Notes under the pieces: model-generated
Databases searched by the model: none
What the model was told of the DNA's origin: nothing
The model's input: only the letters and a program-made list of their open reading frames with translations
From: Trematomus loennbergii
Lineage: Eukaryota; Chordata; Actinopteri; Perciformes; Nototheniidae
Length of the DNA stretch: 64,000 bases
Direction: 5' to 3'
NCBI GenBank assembly: GCA_012861695.1
Contig: JAAOOA010000600.1
Coordinates: 124,001-188,000 of the forward strand
In this document: in pieces, positions 22,863 to 32,322 of the stretch
How positions within the stretch are numbered: position 1 is the first letter of the stretch
How the letters are laid out: every line of letters starts with the position of its first letter
Position numbers and translations under genes: made by a program

Positions 22863-23127
22863 CACTAGTGCAGGGGTACTCAAATACAAATCTTAAAGGT
22901 CCAAAAAAATTGTTTCAATAAGACAAAGGTCCGTTTATTACGGCATTCAAACTTTTAAACAATTGCAACAAGATTCTTAACACGAGGTTGCAAAAACAAA
23001 ATCTGTATGCAGCAGTTTTCATTGTTATTGTGTCTGTGCTTGATCCCTCAGAGTCGCAGTGTAAGAGCTGCACAGTTATGAATAAAGGCAGCTGCACCCT
23101 CTTTCATTCAGCATTCCCATTATTGCT

Positions 23128-23325
23128 TTATAAATGTCTTGCCCCCCTTGTGTGTCCACTGAGGTTCGTCAGGCCCAACACATCTTCAACAACCTCCCCC
23201 TTTGCCTCAGCATAAAAACTCACAAACACCAGCAACTGAGCATAGTCAGTGGTGTCAGTGGACTCATCCACAGCTAAGGAAATGCACTGTGCATTTTTTA
23301 TTCCATCACAAAGCTGATTAATCAA
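23128..23325 (-). pseudogene. hAT transposase fragment (DUF4371-like catalytic region)
   Basis: The - strand reads LCDGIKNAQCISLAVDESTD followed by TTDYAQLLVFVSFYAEA. The xLAxDESTDxxxxAQL pattern is the start of the RNase-H-like core of hAT/GTF2IRD2-like transposases. It covers only a few dozen residues of a protein that is normally 500-700 long, and ends in unrelated sequence. Confidence 0.7.
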
Positions 23326-23699
23326 ATCACCAGCCAGTATTTATGTTCTTCTGGTTGCTGTGGAATCTGAGAGGGGGATTTGCTTGATTTGACCTGTTAT
23401 TTCCTCTTTTTGTTTGCCTTCAAACATGGTCTCCATCACTTCAGTTATGCATTCTTTTATACTTCAGTTATTATCCAGTGGAATGCCCTTACCTACTGGC
23501 CTAGTTCAATCAAAGTGGTTACTTTGTTTTGGCTGGGCAGTGTAGTTTTACACACGTCTTATTTGACTTTCTCAGGACTTAAAACTGTTTTTTGGGGGCA
23601 GACCCCCACAAAGAAAAACATATATTTACACACGTAAGGTCATCATCTTAACAGTTGTGTATGCTCATCCGTGAGCAGAGCATCAAGTTGACATGTCTA

Positions 23700-23906
23700 T
23701 TACAGCTTAATGCGGTGATTACCATCTTGTTCAGCAAAACGCCTCACAAACGTATTAAGATCAACAGCTTTAGTGCGTTTTGATTCAATGCTGAGTACAG
23801 CCAAACTTGACAGTCTCTTCTCTGTCATTGTAGACCGCAAATACCTCATTCCTTCAGTACTTGGGTCCGAATGCTTCTCGTTTTGCGCCGACGCCGTACC
23901 GTTCAA
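23700..23906 (-). pseudogene. hAT transposase C-terminal fragment (dimerisation region)
   Basis: The - strand reads TEKRLSSLAVLSIESKRTKA followed by VDLNTFVRRFAEQ and ends in a stop. This matches the RLSxLAxLSIE...FV.RFA tail of hAT transposases of the ZMYM/SCAND-like type. It lies 5' of the catalytic fragment on the coding strand, the reverse of the normal order, so the element has been rearranged or is a composite. Confidence 0.65.
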
Positions 23907-24523
23907 ATGAAATCAGGGCCGGGGGAGGGGTTACAAGACGTGCGTCTTGTGCTGCATTCACTTGCACTCGGACATTAGAGACTTTCTCTCATAAATGTCC
24001 GATGAGCCACAACTTTTCTTTCAAAACAAAGCTGCCAACTGGGGTGGCAGCTGGGGTGGCAAGGCCTATTTTTAGGGTGGCAGTTGCCACCCCATGCCAC
24101 CCCGGTAGGTGAAACTAGGCTACTAGCTACAGACAGTACAGATGCAACTAGATGAGCTGTTAACTCTCGCTCTGACTTTTTTTTTTTAAACACACACGCA
24201 TTTTTCCCACCCGCATTCCGCAAAGACCCGCCCTACTGTGCCTCTGATTCGCAGACTGTTGGTGGGGGGAAAAAACGCTGAATGACGGGATGCTGAATGT
24301 GATTGGACCAATGCGTTGACAGACACACACAGACAGTGGAACAGTCTGACATGCAGAGCGCTGTTTGCAGTGGACATAGTGGAGAATTTTGACTCGTTGC
24401 GTTGTGGCGATGTCTCGCAGATAACACAGATAATACATATGAAAAGTATAATTTGCTCAGAGTCCAGAGACAGTTGTGGTTCGGTCCGGATCCGGACCGG
24501 AGTCCGGACTTTGAGGATGCCTG

Positions 24524-25100
24524 CACTAGTGGAATCCCGAAGACTCAGTTCATCATTAGACCTGTTTGTGTAAAAGACATCTGTGGCTAAGTTTAAACGA
24601 AGGTGTCCCAATAGAGAGGGCCTTAAGAACTTTTAAAGTAACATGGAAGTTCCCAGGGATTCTAGTTACAAACAGGCTTGACCAAATGCCTGTCTCATTA
24701 AGGGCAGAAGGAGACTGTGGAGCTCCCTCAGACCACCGTTAGCCTTTGGTGAAGGGAGGATTTCAATGAAGATGTCAGTAACATTAGTCAATGTTCACAA
24801 AGTCACTTTTTGCATGAACAGGGACTTGAACCCTGGACCCTCAGATTAAAAGTCTGGTGCTCTACCGACTGAGCTATCCAGGCTTCAAGAAGACCACCTC
24901 GTGGAGGAACCGTTCATGTGAGGTCCAACCGGATCGGAATCCCGAAGACCCTGATTTTCCTGTAGCATTTGAGATAATGACAGATTATCATTAGACCTGT
25001 TTGTGTCAGGAACTGATCAAGTGAGTCCCAAACTGAGTGGAATCCCGGAGACTACATTTATCATTATACCTGTTTGTGTAAAGACATCTGTGAAGTAGGG
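24524..25100 (-). repeat. Isolated tRNA-Lys array unit, - strand
   Basis: A single unit of the type found at 47.75-64 kb, with the long-spacer elements on both sides of the tRNA (gaccaccgttagcctttggt, gataatgacagattatc, ggaactgatcaagtgag). It is separated from the array by about 22.6 kb of nested transposons. Confidence 0.8.
24811..24883 (-). pseudogene. Degenerate tRNA-Lys(TTT)
   Basis: 73 nt with anticodon TTT and intact A and B boxes. The acceptor 3' strand reads TTCATGC instead of TTCAGGC (mismatch opposite C3) and the discriminator is A, not G. Position 27 is C, giving a C-A mismatch at the top of the anticodon stem. Likely a tRNA pseudogene. Confidence 0.75.
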
Positions 25101-26273
25101 GTGCTTGAGGGGCTGCAACACCCCTGTTGGCGAATGGTGTACATTTGAAAAACTTCATGTCACTGTTGTTGAAATCTCTCCCCCCTTTGGCCGCACCCCC
25201 TAAGTAAAATTACTTCCCAGTTCCCGCGGCTATGCTCGTGCAAGACGAGTCTGGATCTCTGGATCTGCTATACGGTTACGGCTCCCCACGAGTCTGCAGG
25301 AAGTGAAGGAAGTTCCCTTGATTCAGTGAGTCAGGATTTGCGAATCTGAGTCTGCTGTTGACTCGTGCATGATGAGTCTGCCTGGATCTCTGGATCTCTG
25401 GATCTGCTACGGGTACGGCTCTGAGTCCGCACGAGTCTGCAGGAAGTTTCACTGATCCGCGTCCCCTGAGCCAAACGATAACTTCTGGCAGCTATCCTAC
25501 TTGCTAAAGGCTAGGCAGATGGACTGGGGTACGTTGTAATGTGATTTTATATGTTATAAGGAGAGTAGCGATTTATAGTTTTGATTTGTACGTCACCAGG
25601 TGTAGGACTCAAAGGACTCGGGTTAATGGAGGGGGAGACTCGTCACGACCAGCTCATTACTAGGATCCGGGTTAATGATCCGGATGAATCAGGACTCACC
25701 CATCTCTATTACCATGCTTGCGGTGAATACGAGAGGAGAAGAAACATGTTCTCCCAGACAAATGCATGTGTTCAAACCAAGCGGCAAACTCTGGGGAAGA
25801 GCCGGGACGCCAATACGGAAGTGCCACAAACTGCAGTTCATATATTGGCCGATAGGCGCTGACTGCAGAAAGGAGCAATCTCCATAGAGCCCCATGTTAA
25901 AATGCCCAATTTCACAGCCTAAAAAAACATGTTTCTACCCATGGATCCAATAAATATTATTATAGATATAGTTAGATTCCACCTTCATGATTATGAATCT
26001 GTGAGTGAATTGTTTTCTAACGCGACCCTTTTATTTATATTAGGTCTTAAAGTTTTTCCATAAATTAGGGCGTGGTCACATTGAGTGACAGCTCTGTCAA
26101 GTGACTGCTGCTGTTAGCTTCTTGTCTCTCTGCTAGCTGCTCCTCCGTGAAGCTACAGGGACTCTGCCTGCTCAGTTCATCCAGGGAACACAACTTGACC
26201 CCCGTGTTTGTTTGTTCTTCATGCTTATATATCGGACTATTGTGACTCGCTCTGCGGTTAAAACAGACGGTGC
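25101..26273. other. Repeat-derived DNA upstream of a P2X7-like exon
   Basis: No complete gene. It contains the direct repeat at 25230-25450, then about 400 bp (25863-26273) that could be the promoter/5' UTR of the exon at 26274. Much of it looks like dispersed fish repeats. Confidence 0.4.
25230..25450. repeat. Imperfect tandem duplication
   Basis: Two copies of a block running from ctcgtgca through ggatctctggatctgct to cacgagtctgcaggaagt, at about 25233-25303 and 25362-25448. The second has an extra ggatctct. Function unknown. Confidence 0.7.
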
Positions 26274-26414
26274 ATGAATGCCGTTTTGCGGTAAGTGAAA
26301 TTCGAGTACTTTATTTATGTGTTTATGATTTTAATCAGCTACGTAATAATTGTGTTAGCGTGTAAGCGAGTGGTAGCTACATTGGTGCTAACGATGCTAA
26401 TCGTAGCCTCCAAG
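26274..26414 (+). pseudogene. P2X7-intracellular-domain-like gene, 5' part (exon 1 and start of exon 2)
   Basis: Candidate exon 1 is 26274-26290 (ATG then five codons, donor gtaagt). Candidate exon 2 starts at 26407 after cgtag and is cut after cctccaag by the insertion at 26415. The frame is consistent across the intron: exon 1 ends in phase 2 and exon 2 continues C-CTC-CAA. The reading resumes at 42779 with an acidic Tyr-rich peptide. The acceptor lacks a good pyrimidine tract, so this model is moderate. Such short exons occur in multi-copy fish sequences annotated as P2X purinoceptor 7-like. Confidence 0.45.
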
Positions 26415-26467
26415 TTAAAACCATAGACTGTATATATAAAGGTTAAAACGAAATAGACAAGTGTTAA

Positions 26468-27089
26468 TGTAATAGATATGACAAGTCATGGTTGATGACC
26501 TTCCGGGTCTGTCCAGCAGAGGGCGCTTGTTGTTTGCCACTGGTGCATAATACATTAGACTTGAAGCAAACGAACAACGTCTCTGTTTCCTTGTCTGATA
26601 TTTTCCCCATATTAGGTGAGTTCATCCGTGATAAATGTTATATATGTAGACTGACTGTGTGTAATATTAATGTGAAAAGCACACTGTTGGTGTGATAGTT
26701 GTTAGAGGGTATTTTTGGAGGGTTTTTCTGGGTTCTGTAATTGTTGAAGCTGTGTATGCTAGCTTTGCTAGCTTTTCTGGCGCCATTAGCTATGCTAGCG
26801 CCGCTAGCTATGATAGTGCAGTTTAGCTCCAAGAAGGGGATTTTGTGTGTTAATTTGGATATGTATGTTTGTAGTGTGCATTTAAAAAGGGACATTGTGT
26901 GTGTTAAATTGGATGTATGTTTGCAGTACGTGCATTGTTAGTGTTTGTTTTATGTCAAGAATCTATGTTTTGTATTATACAGTGTGCTATGTGTACCATG
27001 TGGTTGGTTGATAATACATTAGACTTGAAGCAAACGAACAACGTCTCTGTTTCCTTGTCTGATATTTTCCCCATATTAGGGGCTTAACA
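26468..27089 (+). repeat. 5' LTR of the Gypsy element (622 bp)
   Basis: It contains an internal direct repeat of about 70 bp: 26545-26616 (cataatacattagacttgaa ... ccatattagg) recurs at 27010-27080 near the LTR end. A gctagc-rich imperfect repeat lies at about 26757-26815. Confidence 0.92.
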
Positions 27090-27343
27090 TTTGGAGGCGC
27101 TGCTGGGAGGTGTGTGCGTTGTGGATCGGCTGCTGCAAGAGGTAGATGTCCCCAACGCCATCCTTCATCATTTACCCAGACATTGAGAGCAGGTGGGGAA
27201 CCGGCTACAGTGAGATCCTGACAACCTGAGGAGGGAGTTCATGCAATCTGAGGTGTTGCTATATACCAGGAAAGCTGCTACCAACCCCACATACGGTTAA
27301 AAGGGACCACATCACACCGTTTAACCCATGCTCTAATGCAGAA

Positions 27344-28936
27344 ATGGAGTCAGAGATGGAAAAATTACAGCTAGAAATAATCGGAAAATTGTGTGTGCTC
27401 CCCAGAGACACCTTGGTAGAGTTATGTGACTTTCTAATCATCGCAGGTCCAGAGCTTGAGTTTGTTACAGGCAGGAGTCGAACAGCTCTCATGACATTGA
27501 TTTCAAATCACATACAGAGGGAAGAGCTTGATGAGCTTGAGGATAAGGGAATGTCTGAACTCCTTCATTTTCAAGACAAAATGTCAGAACTCCAAGCTGT
27601 TACAAGTGACACACAAGTAAGTGTACAGGAAAGATTTGCAAATGAGGAAAAGATTAAGAAGGATCAAGAGCGGGAAAAGATAATGAAAGAAATTGAAGCC
27701 TTGCAGCTGCAGTTAGCAAGTACAACAACAGAGAAAGAGAAGAAAGTGAACAAAGAAACAAACAATATGTCTTATAGCAAGGACACAGCACAGAGCACAG
27801 CCATCAGCCATGCACACCCCCCATGGTTTAAGGAATTAAAAATATCTGGCCAAATTGGTGAACATGGACAAAAAGATAAGCTTACTTTTTCAAGTTTAGC
27901 TCGCCAAATTGAACATGGACTAAGTAAAGGGTTTCCAGAACCTGAGATTGTGGATGCAGTGATAAGAGCCATTTCTCCTGGCATGCAGCTCCGTAGTTAT
28001 TTGGAGGGGAAAATTAACTTGACCTTACCAACATTGAGACGTATACTCCGTTCCCATTACCAGGAGAAGAGTGCAACCGACCTCTATAAGCAGCTCACCT
28101 CTGAGGTTCAGGGCATCAAGGAAACCCCACAGAACTTCCTTATCCGAGCTTTTGACCTGAGACAGAAGATTTTGTTTGCCTCCCAAGAAGCTGAGTCAGG
28201 TCTCAAATATGATCCATGCTTAGTGCAGAACATGTTCCTTCACACTGTGTTAACTGGTCTCCAGAGTGATAATGTAAAACGTGATCTCCAACCATACCTT
28301 GAGCAGACTGACATCTCTGATGAACTGTTACTAGAGCGGATGAATGCAGCTTGTGAGCAAGAGACGCAGAGTAAAAGAAAATTGTTAGGACAACAACGCC
28401 CTGTCATGATACATGCAGCTCAGTCCAATGATGCTCCTGTTGAAAAGATAGAAAAGCAGTGTGCTCAGAAAAACATAGATACAATTCCCCCTATGGTACT
28501 CTCCCAGCTTAAAGAGATAAGATCTGAGATGGCTCTACTGAAAGATCTTAGAGCAGAAGTGTCTCAAATCAGAGAGTCTATACAGCAACAGCCACCAGCA
28601 CAAGGGCCAGATCCCACATCAGTTCAGCAATTTCCAGGTCAGCAGAGGCAGGGACTGCCACAGGGACATTGGTTCACTCCTGGTCCGGGACACAGAGAAG
28701 AAAATGCACAATATCATCAGAGATTTGACACACAGCGCAGCGTTCCACCACCAAACCGTGGGCGTATGAGGAGATGTTTTGGCTGTCAACAGCGTGGAAC
28801 TGAACACTACTGCACGCACTGTTACAGATGTGGCAGCAGCGAACACTTTCTTGCTGGCTGTCGAGCTCCAGGGCAGAGACAGGTTGGATATAATCCTTTA
28901 AACGGGGAAGGGTCGCTCGCACGGGACAGGGAGTGA
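27344..28936 (+). CDS. Gypsy gag protein with CCHC zinc knuckle
   Basis: 530 codons, uninterrupted. The N-terminal 60 residues (KLCVLPRDTLVELCDFL, GRSRTALMTLISNHI) look like the SAP-like helical module often found in fish Gypsy gag. A Glu/Lys-rich coiled coil follows (about 60-140), then a capsid-like helical region (about 165-380, including LRRILRSHYQEKSATDLYKQ). A classical knuckle CYRCGSSEHFLAGC (C-x2-C-x4-H-x4-C) is at residues 493-506, preceded by a second Cys/His cluster, CFGCQQRGTEHYCTHC. It would package the element RNA. The next frame lies -1 relative to it and overlaps its stop. Confidence 0.85.
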   Translation: MESEMEKLQLEIIGKLCVLPRDTLVELCDFLIIAGPELEFVTGRSRTALMTLISNHIQREELDELEDKGMSELLHFQDKMSELQAVTSDTQVSVQERFANEEKIKKDQEREKIMKEIEALQLQLASTTTEKEKKVNKETNNMSYSKDTAQSTAISHAHPPWFKELKISGQIGEHGQKDKLTFSSLARQIEHGLSKGFPEPEIVDAVIRAISPGMQLRSYLEGKINLTLPTLRRILRSHYQEKSATDLYKQLTSEVQGIKETPQNFLIRAFDLRQKILFASQEAESGLKYDPCLVQNMFLHTVLTGLQSDNVKRDLQPYLEQTDISDELLLERMNAACEQETQSKRKLLGQQRPVMIHAAQSNDAPVEKIEKQCAQKNIDTIPPMVLSQLKEIRSEMALLKDLRAEVSQIRESIQQQPPAQGPDPTSVQQFPGQQRQGLPQGHWFTPGPGHREENAQYHQRFDTQRSVPPPNRGRMRRCFGCQQRGTEHYCTHCYRCGSSEHFLAGCRAPGQRQVGYNPLNGEGSLARDRE

Positions 28937-28950
28937 CCACTGACACAGTA

Positions 28951-29376
28951 ATGTCTCAACAATGCACACATTGTGGGAAAAAGGATGAAAAAGTTACATT
29001 TAAACAATGTGCCTCATGTAAATATGTACTTTACTGTTCTAAACTATGTCAAGTGAATGACTGGGCTGTGCATCGAGAAAAATGTGCCCCGTCCCATTGC
29101 ATGACCATGAACTCCGCCCCTAAAAGAGAAAAACAGACTAAAATGGTTCCGTTAGTTGGAAAAAAATACCTGATCGACTGCTACATCCAAGGTAAATTGG
29201 TTCAAGCCTTATGGGACTCAGGCTCCCAGGTCACAATTATTGATGAGATGTGGAAAGAAGTACACTTACCTGACATGAGACTAAGAGACATTTCTGAGAT
29301 TTTGGATACGGCAGGACATAGTGGCAGCAAATGGGGAGAACATGCCATATGCAGGTTGGGTGGAAGTCACCTTTAA
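28951..29376 (+). CDS. Gypsy MYND zinc finger plus aspartic protease (frame broken at 3' end)
   Basis: The first ATG is at 28951; the open frame itself begins at 28933, overlapping the gag stop in the -1 frame. Residues 5-44 match the MYND signature exactly: C-x2-C-x11-C-x2-C-x5-C-x3-C-x7-H-x3-C, including YCSKLC and HREKC. A retropepsin-like motif follows, ALWDSGSQVTIID, with the catalytic DSG. The frame is lost near 29330 and again near 29415, so the protease C-terminus is broken. A MYND finger at the start of a Gypsy Pol is unusual in my experience. It might serve protein-protein contact, but the function is unknown. Confidence 0.75.
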   Translation: MSQQCTHCGKKDEKVTFKQCASCKYVLYCSKLCQVNDWAVHREKCAPSHCMTMNSAPKREKQTKMVPLVGKKYLIDCYIQGKLVQALWDSGSQVTIIDEMWKEVHLPDMRLRDISEILDTAGHSGSKWGEHAICRLGGSHL

Positions 29377-29427
29377 ACTAGCTCCAGAGAATGCACCTTC
29401 ATTAGAAGTTGCTGTCCCCCACTGGTA

Positions 29428-30477
29428 ATGAGAGGTAACAAGCTTGTTCGACCAATAATAGGCTCCAATGTCATTGAGCTCATCATAGGCAGCGAGCTGA
29501 AACAGTCAAACACTACTGACAGTGAACAGCTGGGTGATGCAGTAAGGGCAGTATTCCCTGACCTGGAGCCAACACAAGCAAAAGCCTTTGTGAAACAGAT
29601 CAGTGCTGAACAAACAGATGAATATGTTGTCAAGACAAAGAAACAGAGGATCAGCATACCAAAACATACATCTGTCCAAGTTCAGTGCCAGGTGCGGATG
29701 CAGTCACCACAAGATGATATAACGCTAGTGTTTGAGCCGGATGTGAACCCCCGCTGGGCAGAAGGGCTCGAATTCTGCGACACGCTCGTAAAGGTGAGAA
29801 AAGGCACCAAACCATCCATTATTGTGAGTGTGCAGAACCCTACTGACCATGAAATAGTGTTGGCAGGTAGAACTGTGATTGGAACTGTCCAGCAAATTCA
29901 GGCAGTGTACCCAGCCTCAATACTAGAGGGGTCTCGCCCTGCACCAAGCACGATAAATCACATCAGAGTTGAAGAGAACCAAGTTGCTAATGATGTATGG
30001 GATCCGCCTGTGAAGCTGAGCCACCTTAGTGAGCTAGAGCAAGAGAAAGTCCACCAGATGTTGAGAGAGGAGTCTTCCTCCTTTTCACAAACAGATGATG
30101 ACATTGGCTGCATCGAGAACCTGCAACTAAGTATATCGCTGAAAGACACTGAACCTGTGGCAAAAAGATACATTTCTGTGCCTAAGCCATTATACAGAGA
30201 AATGAAGGACTACTTGCATGATCTGATTGCACAAGGCTGGGTTAAGAAGTCCAACTCGCCATATGCATCACCAGTCGTTTGTGTTCGGAAAAAAGATGGG
30301 AGTTTGAGACTCTGTATTGACTTCCGGGAACTGAACAGAAAAACTCTCCCCGACCGCCAACCTATTCCCAGAGTGCAGGACATCATGGATGGCCTTGGGG
30401 AAACTCCTGGTTTTCGCTATTGGATCAAGGGAAAGCCTATCATCAGGGCTTCATGGCCAAAGAGAGCAGACCCATGA
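29428..30477 (+). pseudogene. Gypsy pol, protease end and N-terminal RT (frameshifted)
   Basis: Begins with the end of the protease region (RPIIGSNVIE) and a spacer, then the RT fingers (KSNSPYASPVVCVRKKDGSL and [20 protein letters not shown]). The frame is lost near 30400-30420, just before the first RT catalytic aspartate block, and continues in another frame. Broken copy; not able to give full Pol. Confidence 0.8.
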
Positions 30478-32156
30478 CTGCTTTTGTGACTCCCTGGGGT
30501 CTTTATGAATGGATCAGGATTCCCTTCGGACTAATGAACGCCCCAGCTGCCTTCCAGCGCTGCATGGAAGAATGTTTGGTAGGGCTGAGAGATGAGATAT
30601 GTATCCCGTATCTGGATGACACCCTAGTCTTTAGCAGATCATTCGACGACCATGTAGAACATGTGAGGACAGTGCTACAACGACTACGGCAGCATGGAAT
30701 AAAACTGAAGCCCAGCAAGTGCGAAGTGTTCAAGAATGAGGTTCGCTACCTCGGGCGAATTGTGTCTGCTGAGGGAAGTAAAATGGACCCTGCTGATACG
30801 CTTGCTGTGAGAGTTTTAAAGGAGAAGAGACCAAAGACTGTGGGAGAGCTGAGGGCAGTCATGGGACTACTGAGTTACTATCGACAGTATATTAGGGACT
30901 TCTCTCAAATAGCTGGACCCCTCTATGCCCTACTTGAAGCAGGCCCTGGAACGGCTCACAAAAAAGACAACAACACAAGAACAAAGACAGGAAAAATGAA
31001 GAACGGAGGAGCCAGCTCACATCAGCTGATAACGTGGACTGACAAACAGCAGATACTGGAACAATTGATTGACTGTCTGATTGAGCCACCAATACTTGGA
31101 TTCCCAGACTTCAACAAACCTTTTATCTTGCACACGGATGCGTCAAACCAAGGGTTAGGTGCAGTGTTGTATCAAGAACAGGGGGGGAAGCTATGTGTAA
31201 TAGCTTATGCATCTCGCACACTGACCAGAGCTGAGAAAAACTACCATCTTCATTCAGGGAAATTAGAATTCCTCGCTTTAAAGTGGGCGGTCACTGAGAG
31301 ATTTCGAGACTACCTGATCAGCTCACCTTGCACTGTGTTCACGGATAACAATCCCCTTATCTATGTGTTGTCAACAGCCAAACTCAACGCCACAGGATAT
31401 AGGTGGGTCGCTGAGCTAGCAGATTTCCATCTTACCCTCAGATATCGTCCGGGCAGAGAAAATAGTGATGCTGATGGCCTTTCAAGAATGCCTTGTGACA
31501 TTGAAACGATGATGCAAGAATGTACAGAGGAAATGTTGTCTCCTTCAATCGAAGCTACAGTGCAAGGAGTGGAAGCAAGAGATACGAACACAGTGTGGTC
31601 CGTGATGGCTATTGAGTGTGAGACAGATGAGAGGACACCGACACCTCTTCCAAAGTCAACCATATGTCAAGCTCAACAGGATGATCAAAACATTGGCCCT
31701 GTGATACAGTCCAAACAGCTAGGTAAGAGGCCTGCAGGACAAGAGCTGAAATCATTCAATGCTCAGAGTAAATGCTTACTCCGCGACTGGGAAAAACTCA
31801 GCCTTGATGAAGATGGCATACTTCACAGAAAGACTGCTTTCAGGACACAACTGGTCCTACCAGAAAAGTACAAAAAAACTGTTCTGAGACAACTCCACGA
31901 TGAAATGGGGCATCAAGGTGGGGAACGCACAACATCACTTGTACGAGACCGTTTCTTCTGGCCACATATGCAGCAGGAAATAGAGCACTACGTGTCTCAG
32001 AGCTGTGCTTGTCTCAAACAGAAGAAGCCCTACAGAGAGACAAGAGCTCCTCTCACCTCCATTGTCACCACACAGCCATTCGAATTGGTATCAATTGACT
32101 TTCTGCATTTAGATAAATGTAAGGCAAGGCAAGGCAAGGCAAGTTTATTTATATAG
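30420..32156 (+). pseudogene. Gypsy pol, RT palm, RNase H and integrase N-terminus (cut by LINE)
   Basis: Domains in order: RT palm with [16 protein letters not shown] and the active site YLDD; thumb and connection ([20 protein letters not shown]); RNase H with [13 protein letters not shown] and [11 protein letters not shown]; integrase zinc region ([13 protein letters not shown]...CACLKQKK) and the first catalytic Asp (VSIDFLHLD). The sequence is then interrupted at 32118-32124 by the LINE, so the last dozen codons of the open frame are LINE tail. The interruption alone disables integrase. Confidence 0.85.
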
Positions 32157-32322
32157 CACCTTTCAACACAAGGTAATTCAAAGTGCTTTACAAAAATGGA
32201 AAACATTTTTAAAATGGCATTTAAAATCAGTCATTAAAAAGAAAAGATAATAAAATAAACATTAAAAGAAAAAATACATGGATAAAGTTAAAAGTTACAG
32301 TGCAGTTTAAGATGTGAATAGT

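Larger units (their letters stand above)
22871..24523 (-). mobile_element. Decayed hAT transposon with perfect 8-bp target duplication
   Basis: Ends caggggtactcaaa (left) and tttgaggatgcctg (right) are imperfect inverted repeats. The perfect 8-bp duplication cactagtg flanks them at 22863-22870 and 24524-24531. Two fragments of hAT transposase are coded on the - strand, but in scrambled order. The right flank continues directly into a tRNA-Lys array unit. Confidence 0.82.

Noticed and set aside
27090..27115. Gypsy element primed by the local tRNA-Lys
   Set aside because: A tRNA-Lys primer site would resemble tggcgcctgaacaggg; the sequence after the 5' LTR (tttggaggcgctgctggg) does not.
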